A stretch of 64,000 nt of DNA. Source: Candidatus Nitrosotenuis aquarius. GTDB lineage: Archaea; Thermoproteota; Nitrososphaeria; Nitrososphaerales; Nitrosopumilaceae. Positions within the stretch are counted from its first letter, which is position 1, and each line of letters begins with the position of its first letter. The stretch covers positions 396,328-460,327 of the forward strand of contig NZ_CP024808.1 in NCBI RefSeq assembly GCF_002787055.1. The letters are read 5' to 3'. Position numbers and translations under genes: made by a program. Below the pieces are notes generated by a model. The model ran no database searches and was not told the origin of the DNA. It saw only the letters and a program-made list of their open reading frames with translations. This document shows, piece by piece, positions 35,212 to 43,088 of the stretch.

Positions 35212-35769
35212 ATGCTAAAACGAAGAATAATTCTGTTTTTTGTCTTTTTGGTAGTATTTTCTGCAACATTTTCCATTGGGGCTACCGTTGATGTCCCAGA
35301 AGACGAGGCAAAGGCATTCTTGGAAGAATTTGAGAAAATGATTGCCGAAATACAAAACGAGAATTTTGGAGTGCAGATCTTTTTGCACAATGTTCAGCTA
35401 GCATTACCCATGTTCATTCCAGGGTTTGGCGTTGCATGGGGAATTTTTTCAGCATATTCGACAGGCTTTGCTTTTTCCGCATTATCCACCACAATAGATT
35501 CGCTTTTTGTAAAAATCCCACCGATTGCTATGATTTTCTCTACGCCATTTGGAATAATGGAGCTTGGCGCATATGCACTTGCCATGTCACGTAGTTGCAT
35601 TTTGATTGTACACATAATCAAAAAAATACCAATCAGACCTCAATGGAAGGTCATTCTCTACGAGATGGGAATTTTGATTGGATTATTGCTCGCAGGTGGG
35701 ATCATTGAGGCATACATGATTGAAACATTTTCCGAATCAACACCAAAAATAAAGTGGGTGAGAGAATAA
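35212..35769 (+). CDS. SpoIIM-family (DUF95) membrane protein
   Basis: A 185-aa protein with an N-terminal helix and three further hydrophobic helices. FGVQIFLHNVQLALPMFIPG with conserved Asn, followed by GFGVAWGIFSAYSTGFAF and FSTPFGIMELGAYALAMS, matches the stage II sporulation protein M family. Archaeal members are membrane proteins of unknown role. It is probably co-transcribed with the PsbP-like gene. Confidence 0.8.
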   Translation: MLKRRIILFFVFLVVFSATFSIGATVDVPEDEAKAFLEEFEKMIAEIQNENFGVQIFLHNVQLALPMFIPGFGVAWGIFSAYSTGFAFSALSTTIDSLFVKIPPIAMIFSTPFGIMELGAYALAMSRSCILIVHIIKKIPIRPQWKVILYEMGILIGLLLAGGIIEAYMIETFSESTPKIKWVRE

Positions 35770-35787
35770 CTACAACAAAAGTGCAGG

Positions 35788-36345
35788 TTATTTTTTAGGC
35801 TCTACCTTTTCTGGATGGAATGTGGCTTCAATATCAACACCTTTTATCTTTCCTGCAATGTGCACTGTAGGGTGACCAGATTCACTTGGTGTGTATTCAC
35901 CATGATACGCTCCCTTGTTTTTTGGGTCTTCTACCAAAGTAAGAAAGGTTTTTTGACCATTCAGCGTCACATCTACTTCGACATTCTTACTTAAACCAGA
36001 TATTCCGTTTGTAATTTTTTTTGGTTTAGAGTTTTTCTTTGAATCATAATGATGATTTTTCTTTGATTTTTCATCATGTGTTGATTTTTTGGCATTGGTC
36101 TTTTTATGATCGTCTTTGTGGCCGTCATCTTTGTGTTCTCCTTTACTGACGATTTTCTTTTCAGACATTGATGCTTTAGTAATTATTACTTCAATAGCAT
36201 TGGATTTACCAGCTATTGGTGGCTCGTTTTTCCAACCCGCATCGATTTTGTAATCACCTACAATTTGTCCTTTGTGCGCATAAGCACTACCTAGCAGGCT
36301 GACAGATAGTATTGCCATTGTCAGTAATCCGAGTTTTTTATTCAT
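35788..36345 (-). CDS. Secreted His/Lys-rich protein, putative metal binder
   Basis: A signal peptide (MNKKLGLLTMAILSVSLLGS, cleavage after AYA) is followed by a beta domain split by a low-complexity insert (about 68-110) that contains many His, Lys and Asp (GEHKDDGHKDDHKK, later KKNHHYDSKK). The beta domain (IVGDYKIDAGWKNEPPIAGK...VTLNGQKTFLT...GEYTPSESGHPTVHIAGK) resembles the small exported cupredoxin-like or CopC-like folds seen next to copper genes, but I cannot assign it. The insert probably chelates Cu, Zn or Ni. Confidence 0.75.
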   Translation of the reverse strand: MNKKLGLLTMAILSVSLLGSAYAHKGQIVGDYKIDAGWKNEPPIAGKSNAIEVIITKASMSEKKIVSKGEHKDDGHKDDHKKTNAKKSTHDEKSKKNHHYDSKKNSKPKKITNGISGLSKNVEVDVTLNGQKTFLTLVEDPKNKGAYHGEYTPSESGHPTVHIAGKIKGVDIEATFHPEKVEPKK

Positions 36346-36460
36346 TGTGAAAAGAATTCCAGCTGTTCTTAAAATATTTCTGGTAGAGAGACCAAACCAC
36401 TTTATTGATTTTACCAGTATTGAATCTAAGTATTAATACATTACAAATACTTCTCATTCT

Positions 36461-37264
36461 ATGAAATTTTTATTATTACTATTTTCAGTTTGTTTGTTGC
36501 CAGTTTTTGCACAAGAGATTCAGCAATTACCAACAGACAAAGGCACGTTACTTGTGGATATATCCACAGAACCTGCAAACCCAATAACTGATCAACAATC
36601 TAAATTAAAAATTGATTTCATAAATCCAGTAACAAAGAAAATACAGGAACATGTTGACTACAAGGTCACTGTTGTTAAAGACGAAAGCACAATTTTTGGA
36701 CCTATTCCTTTAACCCACACGTCCACAGGCTCAGTTACTCTACCCGTGGTGTTCAGGGAAAACGGAGAACACAAAATCACCATAGAAATTGAGGGCATTC
36801 TGTTTAAACCACTTCCTACAGAGACAGTCACATTTACCAAGACGATTGGAATGGCTACTGCTCAAACCACAAACGGGGCTAAAGATGGCGGCGGATGTTT
36901 GATTGCAACCGCTACTTTTGGAACAGAAATAGCACCACAAGTACAGCAGCTACGAGAACTTAGAGATGGTGTTTTGTATAACACAAGTATAGGAACTACA
37001 TTTATGTCAGGATTCAATGAATTTTACTATTCATTCAGTCCCAGTGTAGCAGATTTAGAAAGACAAAACCCATTATTTCGAGAAATAGTAAAGACTACAA
37101 TAACACCAATGCTTTCCACGTTATCTATTCTGAACTATGTTGATATTGACTCTGAGCAGGAAATGCTAGGATATGGAATCGGAATTCTATTATTCAATGT
37201 AGGAATTTACTTTGTTGCGCCAGCCATTGCAATTCTAAAAATAAGGCAAAAAATACAAAATTAG
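36461..37264 (+). CDS. Secreted Ig-like protein with CFI-box C-terminal domain
   Basis: A signal peptide (MKFLLLLFSVCLLPVFA) precedes an Ig-like domain (about 25-125) whose KKIQEHVDYKVTVVKDEST phrase matches domains at 28434 and 30245. After a short Gly-rich linker comes GGCLIATATFGTEIAPQVQQ, the hallmark of the CFI-box-CTERM domain (CFIATAAYGS in bacteria), then ELRDGVLYNTSIG and a final membrane helix (LGYGIGILLFNVGIYFVAPA). Such domains are fused to the end of many secreted proteins; the Cys near the linker may be modified or lipidated, which is not known. Confidence 0.8.
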   Translation: MKFLLLLFSVCLLPVFAQEIQQLPTDKGTLLVDISTEPANPITDQQSKLKIDFINPVTKKIQEHVDYKVTVVKDESTIFGPIPLTHTSTGSVTLPVVFRENGEHKITIEIEGILFKPLPTETVTFTKTIGMATAQTTNGAKDGGGCLIATATFGTEIAPQVQQLRELRDGVLYNTSIGTTFMSGFNEFYYSFSPSVADLERQNPLFREIVKTTITPMLSTLSILNYVDIDSEQEMLGYGIGILLFNVGIYFVAPAIAILKIRQKIQN

Positions 37265-37285
37265 AGCAAATTTCAGTTGTGACAC

Positions 37286-38203
37286 TTACAATTCTTTGTT
37301 GGTTGCAATCAAATTCCAGTTATTGCCATCATCTAAGCTTCTATAGGCCTCTTGAAATCCATCGGAAGAATAGCCTGCAACGTAGATTATCTTGTTATAC
37401 GGATCTGCAGCTATACTCATAATAGTTAAATCAGGTTTGTTGATTTTCTGCCAAGATTGTCCCATATCAATAGATTTTGCAAGACCTGATTCAGACGTAT
37501 GAGTGTACAAGATACCGTTATCATCGAAATACAACGTGAAAATTGTTAGTCCATTGTAGCCATCAAGCATCATCCAACTTGTTCCACCATCCGTTGATTT
37601 TGCTATTCCTTTTTGAGTACCAGCAAATCCTGCAAATACCACATTAACATCATTAGGATCAATGGCAAGAGTGGTGATGTAATCTGGTATGGGTAGTGAT
37701 TCCCAAGTCCTACCAGCATCATTAGTCTTGAACAGTCCTCTACCAGCGCTATCATAACCAATTATCACATTGGAATCGGATTTACTTACTGACATTGCAT
37801 GAAAATCAACTGGTGGTTCTAGTATTGTAGCAACTTGTTGCCAAGTTTTACCACCATCCGTGCTTTTGATTAGCCCAGTATTTCCGCCAGTTGCAGGATG
37901 TCCACTTGCGTATAGAGGTGTTCCTCGTGAGTATGGTGCATTAAATGCCATGTAATCGGCTCGCTGTTCATCCACCTTTATTGGTGCGCCACCGTTTACG
38001 CTCTGGTAAAAATCACCATGGGTCGCAATGTACAAAACAGTCCTATCTACAGGATCAATTCCCAATCCATGGATGTGTCGCCAGAATATTGTTCTAGGAT
38101 TTTGTGTTGAGACATCCGAATCGGGAGCTCTGAGATCAGTCAAAAAAGATGCACCAATCCCTATTGCCACTGCAATGACTGATACTATGACGATCTTCTT
38201 CAT
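37286..38203 (-). CDS. Secreted BNR/sortilin-type beta-propeller protein
   Basis: I choose the ATG at 38203, which begins MKKIVIVSVIAVAIGIGASF as a signal anchor; a TTG 18 bases upstream is also possible. Repeated units such as IKSTDGGKTWQQVA, FKTNDAGRTWESLP, AKSTDGGTSWMML and AKSIDMGQSWQKI are BNR/Asp-box-like blades (S-D-G-x-T-W). At 305 aa the protein would make a six- or seven-blade propeller as in YCF48-like assembly factors or sialidase folds. Sequence gives no sign of catalytic residues; a binding or assembly role outside the membrane is more likely. Confidence 0.83.
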   Translation of the reverse strand: MKKIVIVSVIAVAIGIGASFLTDLRAPDSDVSTQNPRTIFWRHIHGLGIDPVDRTVLYIATHGDFYQSVNGGAPIKVDEQRADYMAFNAPYSRGTPLYASGHPATGGNTGLIKSTDGGKTWQQVATILEPPVDFHAMSVSKSDSNVIIGYDSAGRGLFKTNDAGRTWESLPIPDYITTLAIDPNDVNVVFAGFAGTQKGIAKSTDGGTSWMMLDGYNGLTIFTLYFDDNGILYTHTSESGLAKSIDMGQSWQKINKPDLTIMSIAADPYNKIIYVAGYSSDGFQEAYRSLDDGNNWNLIATNKEL

Positions 38204-38330
38204 TCTGCCTATTTGATTCAACTACGCCTTGTCCTCTCTGTATGAATAAAACAATTTGTCCAGATCAATTAATTTGAAAATCTGATATTTGAATTCCATA
38301 CTTTACAACTGTAAACTGTTCTTAACATAT

Positions 38331-40313
38331 CTAGTGTTTGAATTTGAATTTTTTAACAAGTAAGGAATTTCCAAACACAGATGAATCACTTACTATCCAC
38401 CCAAGTGCTGCAAGCGCTGGCGTCAGAACCAGTGATTGGGTCATCCAATATAGAATTCCTGCGGCTATTGGAATGGTTATGGAATTGTAGGCAAATGAAA
38501 TAGCTAAATTCTGCTTTATTTTTAGCAGTGAATATCTGCCTATTTTCAGAGCATAAAGAACATCATGCAAATCGTTCTTCATCAGTACGACGTGTCCTGC
38601 AGCCATCGCAACATCTGTTCCAGATCCCATTGCGATTCCAATGTTGGCTTGTGTTAATGCTGGCGCATCATTGATTCCGTCACCAACCATGACAACTTTA
38701 TTCCCTTGTTCCTGAAGGGCTCTTATTTGTCCTGATTTTTCAGCAGGGAGAACGTTTGCCAGAACTGTTGATATGCCAAGCTTTTGGGCAACGAATTTTG
38801 CCGTTCTTTGGTTATCACCGCTTAAGAGTATCACATTTAATCCGAGATGTTTAATTTCATCTATTACATGCTTTGCGTTTTCTCTCACACTATCAGATAC
38901 AGCTATTATGCCAGCTACATCATTCTCGATACATACCAAGACTACGGTTTTTCCCTCTGATTCAAGACTTTGTATTTTCTTTTGAAATGATTCTGAAATT
39001 ATGTTGTTTGCGTTTGGTTTTCCAACAAAGATTTTTCTTTGCTGATAGACACCAGTTATGCCATAACCTGACAATGCAGAAAATTCAGAAACATCAAGAT
39101 TTTGGGATTTCTGTTCTAAAGATTTTGATACTATGGCGTGCGCTATTGGATGTTCTGATTTTGACTCTATGGAAGATGCAATCTGTAGAACGGTTTTTTC
39201 ATCATACGTATTGTTTGGAATAATGTCAGTAACTGTTGGTTTTCCTGTAGTAAGCGTGCCAGTTTTGTCAAAAACTACTGTGTCTATTGTAGCAAGTTTC
39301 TCTAGATATTCCCCGCCTTTTAGCAAAACCCCTTGTCTTGCTGCCTTGTCTATTCCCAAAGATACCACCATAGGTGTAGCAATCCCCAATGCGCACGGAC
39401 ACGACACTACAAGAATAGTTGCAAACACAGTCAGAGAAAACGCATGATCCTGTCCTAGGGCAAGCCACAATAACGCCGAGCCAGTCGCAATAACAAGCAC
39501 GATTGGAATAAAATAGTGTGCAGCTCTGTCGGCTGTTCTCTGAATTGGTGCTCTTGAGCTTCTTGCCTTTTCTACCATTTCTATAATGCTGGAAAGGACA
39601 GTATCGGTACCAACACTTGTTGCCCTGAATTTCAAATATCCATTTCTGTTAATTGTTGCGCCAATTACTTGATCATCAATTTTCTTATCCACGGGTATTG
39701 ATTCGCCAGTGATCATGGATTCGTCAATTGAGGATTCACCCTCAATTATTATTCCATCTGTTGCTATTTTTTCCCCAGATTTTACGACAACAATATCGCC
39801 CACCACAATGGCATCAGCGTTGATTTCCAACTCTTTGTTGTTTCTTATCACTGTGGCAATCTTTGGCTTTAACTCTAGTAGATTCTTTATTGATTCTGAA
39901 GTGGTCTTTCTGACTCTTTTTTCAAGACATTCGCCTATTGTAAAGATGGTCAAAACTGAAGACGATGCCTCAAAAAATGGTGCATGAGATACAGTAAAAA
40001 CAGCCACAACACTATACACGTATGCAACACTGGTACTCAAAACTACCAGCGTATCTGTTGTAAACGGTGTTTTCTGTTTGATCTTTCGGACAAAATTCCT
40101 GTAAAAAGACCATCCAAGCAAAAATTGGATTGGAGTTGCCAGAATCATACTAACATAATCTGGGATAGAATGCTGAGGCAGGCTTTCCAAAATCACTATT
40201 GGTATTGTCAGAGCAATTCCAAGAATTATGAGGATTTTGGTTTTATCAGAGCCATCGTCATGCTCATCGCCACAGCTACATGCTACACATGAAGTTTCTT
40301 TTTGCATCATCAT
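38331..40313 (-). CDS. Cu-type P1B ATPase (CopA-like), no N-terminal HMA domain
   Basis: The 660-aa transporter has TGES (202-205), CPC (305-307, SCPCALGIATP), phosphorylated Asp349 in DKTGTLTTGKP, SEHP (386-389) and GDGIND (544-549), all landmarks of heavy-metal P-type ATPases. CPC with Tyr609-Asn610 in helix 7 points to Cu(I). Helix 8 reads ALGWIVSDSS where most Cu(I) pumps have M-x-x-S-S. Instead of an HMA domain there is a short Cys/His tail (CVACSCGDEHDD). It overlaps the ArsR-type repressor by 4 bases and should export Cu(I) from the cytoplasm under its control. Confidence 0.92.
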   Translation of the reverse strand: MMMQKETSCVACSCGDEHDDGSDKTKILIILGIALTIPIVILESLPQHSIPDYVSMILATPIQFLLGWSFYRNFVRKIKQKTPFTTDTLVVLSTSVAYVYSVVAVFTVSHAPFFEASSSVLTIFTIGECLEKRVRKTTSESIKNLLELKPKIATVIRNNKELEINADAIVVGDIVVVKSGEKIATDGIIIEGESSIDESMITGESIPVDKKIDDQVIGATINRNGYLKFRATSVGTDTVLSSIIEMVEKARSSRAPIQRTADRAAHYFIPIVLVIATGSALLWLALGQDHAFSLTVFATILVVSCPCALGIATPMVVSLGIDKAARQGVLLKGGEYLEKLATIDTVVFDKTGTLTTGKPTVTDIIPNNTYDEKTVLQIASSIESKSEHPIAHAIVSKSLEQKSQNLDVSEFSALSGYGITGVYQQRKIFVGKPNANNIISESFQKKIQSLESEGKTVVLVCIENDVAGIIAVSDSVRENAKHVIDEIKHLGLNVILLSGDNQRTAKFVAQKLGISTVLANVLPAEKSGQIRALQEQGNKVVMVGDGINDAPALTQANIGIAMGSGTDVAMAAGHVVLMKNDLHDVLYALKIGRYSLLKIKQNLAISFAYNSITIPIAAGILYWMTQSLVLTPALAALGWIVSDSSVFGNSLLVKKFKFKH

Positions 40314-40639
40314 GGTTCGTCATAGTTTACACAAGAATAGATTCTCTTTGCTACTTCTGATAGGATCTTTTCACCATCCTCTAGGATTTCCTCGATTTTT
40401 TTATCTGCCAAACTGTAAAGAATATTCTTTCCATCTCTTCTATTTTTGACAAGGCCGCATTCCAAAAGACAGGCAAGATGATTAGAGACATTTGATTGAC
40501 TTTGGGCAACCTTTTTTGTTATTTCTGATGCAGATTTTTCACCATTTCTAAGAGATTCTAGTATGGCAAGTCTTGTAGAATCCCCCAGACCTCGGAAAAG
40601 CTTTGCCTTCAGTTTGAGTTTTTCCTGTTGTATTGTCAT
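40310..40639 (-). CDS. ArsR/SmtB-family metal-responsive repressor
   Basis: A 109-aa winged helix with LGDSTRLAILESLRNGEKSA, then SEITKKVAQSQSNVSNHLACLLECGLV (recognition helix plus two Cys, as in CadC/CmtR-type alpha-4 sites) and the wing NRRDGKNILYSLAD. A further Cys lies at the C-terminus (SCVNYDEP). It is the first gene of a two-gene operon with the Cu ATPase (ATGA overlap), and the palindrome at 40637-40658 covers its start. It most likely represses the operon until Cu or another soft metal binds. Confidence 0.9.
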   Translation of the reverse strand: MTIQQEKLKLKAKLFRGLGDSTRLAILESLRNGEKSASEITKKVAQSQSNVSNHLACLLECGLVKNRRDGKNILYSLADKKIEEILEDGEKILSEVAKRIYSCVNYDEP

Positions 40640-40658
40640 ATTATTATATAATGATATG
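40637..40658. promoter_or_regulatory. Palindromic operator at the start of the arsR-copA operon
   Basis: A 22-base palindrome with one mismatched pair (outer arms CATAT / ATATG, inner ATTATATAAT) begins exactly at the start codon and runs upstream, between it and a TATA-like TTTTAATC about 27-30 bases away. It therefore covers the expected start point of a leaderless transcript, as expected for a repressor operator. AT-rich palindromes of this size are typical ArsR/SmtB sites. Confidence 0.6.
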
Positions 40659-40699
40659 ATGGATTAAAAGCTTTGATACAAAGAAAAAAGAGGAAAAGA

Positions 40700-41530
40700 T
40701 TAGGAGAATAGTTCTTTTACTTTTGCAAGCTCGGCCTTGATAGAGTCAATCTTTGCGTCAATGTCCTCTGCGGGCTCACCATTTTGTATCATGTTGCGCA
40801 AGTCTACTCTCATCATTAACTCGATTTCTTGCATTAGTTGCAGGTTCTTTGAGGCGATGTTTCCTTCAATGTACTCGTAGTTTTCCAAGTATGCGGTAGT
40901 CGCAAGCGAAAACGCAGTGTCTTGGTTTCCGTCATTGTATTCTGAGGATGTTTGGTCAAGCAGATCTTCTATGTTGTTTATTGTTGAAAGGACATCACTG
41001 TTCCTAGTTATTGGCTGACCCATCATCATATTGCCCATCATCATGTTTCCACCCATCATACCAGAGCCCATCATGTTGTTTCCCATCATGCCTTGATTCA
41101 TACCAGATCCCATCATCATGTTCATCATCGGCTGATTTTGCATCATTGCATCCATCATACCTTGATTGCCCATCATCATGTTCATCATTTGTTGTTGCAT
41201 TACAGGATCGCCCATCATGGTATTCATCATTGGGCCCATCATGGTTTGCATGTGTTGAGGGTTGCTTGCCATCATGTTATGCATTTGTTGCATTGCTTGT
41301 GGATCTGACATCATAGTATTCATCCACGTGTTCATGGCCTGAGGATTGCTCATCATGGTTTGATGCCACTGGGTCATCATTTGTGGATTGTTCATCATTT
41401 GCTGCATTTGCTGAGGGTTCATATGCATAAAATTGGCTGGCTGATTTGCTGAAAATGTAGCATAGCCTATTCCAAGTCCTGCAAAAAAGACGCCCACTGC
41501 AATTCCAATCCAAACGTATTGGCTTGTCAT
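40700..41530 (-). CDS. Met-rich exported protein with FTR1-like helical domain, putative copper binder
   Basis: The N-terminal signal/anchor (YVWIGIAVGVFFAGLGIGYATF) is followed by about 140 residues dominated by Met, Gln, Asn, Gly and His in M-x-x-M and MM patterns (NPQQMQQMMNNPQM, later GMMGGNMMMGNMMMG). Such Met runs bind Cu(I) in CopK, Ctr1 and other proteins. The last about 95 residues (AYLENYEYIEGNIASKNLQL, then EIELMMRVDLRNMI) resemble the N-terminal helical domain of FTR1/EfeU-type permeases. The gene is 60 bases downstream of no other gene on its strand; a separate promoter is likely. Probable role: holding Cu(I) at the outer face. Confidence 0.78.
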   Translation of the reverse strand: MTSQYVWIGIAVGVFFAGLGIGYATFSANQPANFMHMNPQQMQQMMNNPQMMTQWHQTMMSNPQAMNTWMNTMMSDPQAMQQMHNMMASNPQHMQTMMGPMMNTMMGDPVMQQQMMNMMMGNQGMMDAMMQNQPMMNMMMGSGMNQGMMGNNMMGSGMMGGNMMMGNMMMGQPITRNSDVLSTINNIEDLLDQTSSEYNDGNQDTAFSLATTAYLENYEYIEGNIASKNLQLMQEIELMMRVDLRNMIQNGEPAEDIDAKIDSIKAELAKVKELFS

Positions 41531-41714
41531 ATGGCGTTATGGTATGCTAGAGATAATAATGTTGCATATTGATTTTCAGGCTTGATTCTCAGGTATGAAC
41601 TTGATAATTTTACTCTGTCAAGTATCAGCCAAAAAAAATGAACAGATCGGGTGGATAAAATGTACGTACACTTATTTAGGCTGTAAACGTAACTAAGCGA
41701 GAGCTGAGAGTATT

Positions 41715-41900
41715 TTGAGCAAACACATCGATCCACAAAAAAAGTATGATTCACTCATGAAACAAGCTGCAAGACAACCAGGCATAACAGAATTGATGGA
41801 GGTCTATGGACAATACGATCAGTTAGTCAAACAATCAAACGAATACTTGACAAATACAAGACCACGAAGTATAATTTCTACTACCAATTCTTCTTGTTAA
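41715..41900 (+). CDS. Small hypothetical protein ahead of the SDH-type protease (61 aa)
   Basis: A TTG start about 16 bases after the expected transcript start of a TATA-like TTATTTAGG (near 41673) gives a basic, helical protein (MSKHIDPQKKYDSLMKQAAR) ending in SSC. It ends 3 bases before the protease gene, so they are probably co-transcribed. Possibly a partner or substrate adaptor; no family is recognised. Confidence 0.6.
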   Translation: MSKHIDPQKKYDSLMKQAARQPGITELMEVYGQYDQLVKQSNEYLTNTRPRSIISTTNSSC

Positions 41901-41903
41901 GAC

Positions 41904-42923
41904 ATGCCATCGTGGGGAGAAATACTAACAGAATTACAAGAGACAGGCAAACAGATCAAAGCTCCTCCGTTTGATGTGATAAGAAGAAAATATCTTCAAT
42001 TATTGTATCAAAAAACAGGCAGAAATACGATTCTTTATGCGACAGCATGGACAAAAACTGGTCTAAGTGCACATCCAGACTTGCTAAGCATTACTGAAGA
42101 AGACATTCAGGGGTTGATGGAAGTGGTACATGGTTTGCAGGGAAAAGAGCTTGATCTCATACTTCATAGTCCTGGCGGCTCACCTGAGGCTGCAGAAGCA
42201 TTTGTTTCATACCTTAGAAAGAAATTTGACGATGTACGAGTGATAATTCCTTATGCTGCAATGTCCGCTGCAACTATGATTTCATGTTCATCCAATAGAA
42301 TTTTGATGGGCAATCATTCCTATCTCGGACCAATAGATCCACAGATGATCATACCAACACAGTTTGGCTTAAGGGCAATTCCCGCATTGGCCATACTACA
42401 ACAATTCGATTATGCCACAACAGATGCGAAAAAGGATCCAAAAAAACTGGCATCTTGGATGCCCCTACTCAGCCAGTATCCACCAGGAATTCTGATCCAA
42501 TGCATGAATGCTATTGATTTGTCAAAAGAGCTTGTTTCAAAATGGTTGAAGAACTATATGTTTGGAGACAAAAAAGGTGCAGATAAAGTAGTTAAGAAAA
42601 TTGCAAATTATCTATCAGATCACGATGCATTCAAAACACACAGCAGGCACATCGATAAAGAACAGGCTCGAAATATAGGACTCCTAATAGAAGATCTTGA
42701 AAAAGACCAAGAATTACAAGATCTAGTTCTATCGGTATATCATGCAACTACACATACGTTTGGAGGTACAAATGCAGTCAAGATTATTGAAAATCACCTT
42801 GGTAAGGCATACGTGAACCAAACCCAACAAATACCAATACAGATACCTCTCATGCCCCCACAAATTGTGCCACCAATAAAACCTGCTCCATTGCCTGAAG
42901 ACCAAGCCCCACCAGGATCTTGA
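41904..42923 (+). CDS. SDH-type (ClpP/SppA-fold) serine protease-like protein
   Basis: The 339-aa protein matches the serine dehydrogenase proteinase family (PF01972-like): LDLILHSPGGSPEAAEAFVS provides the oxyanion-loop GG, and VIIPYAAMSAATMISCSSNR contains the likely nucleophile Ser121, followed by LMGNHSYLGPIDPQ with a conserved Asp. There is no signal peptide or membrane helix, so it acts in the cytoplasm. The C-terminus is Pro-rich and disordered. It is the last gene before attR, and element proteases of this type are found in other archaeal plasmids. Substrate unknown. Confidence 0.85.
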   Translation: MPSWGEILTELQETGKQIKAPPFDVIRRKYLQLLYQKTGRNTILYATAWTKTGLSAHPDLLSITEEDIQGLMEVVHGLQGKELDLILHSPGGSPEAAEAFVSYLRKKFDDVRVIIPYAAMSAATMISCSSNRILMGNHSYLGPIDPQMIIPTQFGLRAIPALAILQQFDYATTDAKKDPKKLASWMPLLSQYPPGILIQCMNAIDLSKELVSKWLKNYMFGDKKGADKVVKKIANYLSDHDAFKTHSRHIDKEQARNIGLLIEDLEKDQELQDLVLSVYHATTHTFGGTNAVKIIENHLGKAYVNQTQQIPIQIPLMPPQIVPPIKPAPLPEDQAPPGS

Positions 42924-43010
42924 AAAACGACGTTACCGCACATGTGATAGATTAGGGTAACAAACTGATCATCAATACAATGGCGAGGGTGTTGAATAAT
43001 TTTAGCTAAG

Positions 43011-43026
43011 CCCACCCTTGGCACAT
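43011..43026. repeat. attR core repeat (second copy of tRNA-Phe 3' end)
   Basis: CCCACCCTTGGCACAT is identical to 23728-23743. Sequence upstream (TTTTAGCTAAG) is not tRNA-like, so only the tRNA tail is duplicated, as expected for a site-specific integration scar. Confidence 0.9.
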
Positions 43027-43088
43027 CTTTTTTCATGTGCGATCATACAGTATGTAAAATATTTTAACAGCAAAAAATCCACATCGGC

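Larger units (their letters stand above)
23728..43026. mobile_element. 19.3-kb integrated plasmid-like element in tRNA-Phe
   Basis: Direct repeats of CCCACCCTTGGCACAT at 23728-23743 (inside the tRNA 3' end and beyond) and 43011-43026 bound the element. A tyrosine integrase starts 41 bases inside the left repeat and a probable HUH replication initiator follows. About 20 further genes are carried, most of them metal-handling or surface proteins. The arrangement, with the intact tRNA on the integrase side, matches archaeal elements whose integrase gene stays whole after integration. Whether it can still excise is unknown. Confidence 0.88.

Noticed and set aside
41011..41316. Ser/Cys/Pro-rich frame opposite the Met-rich gene
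   Set aside because: It is the mirror of ATG-rich codons (CAT repeats); low complexity arises from the Met-rich gene.
40700..41530. Repetitive CATCAT bases seen as a tandem repeat or CRISPR-like array
   Set aside because: The repetition comes from Met codons in a coding region; units are irregular and there are no spacers of constant length.
23728..43026. Provirus interpretation of the integrated element
   Set aside because: No capsid, portal, packaging ATPase or tail proteins are recognisable; integrase plus HUH-type Rep and cargo fits a plasmid better, though some unknown small genes could still hide virion proteins.
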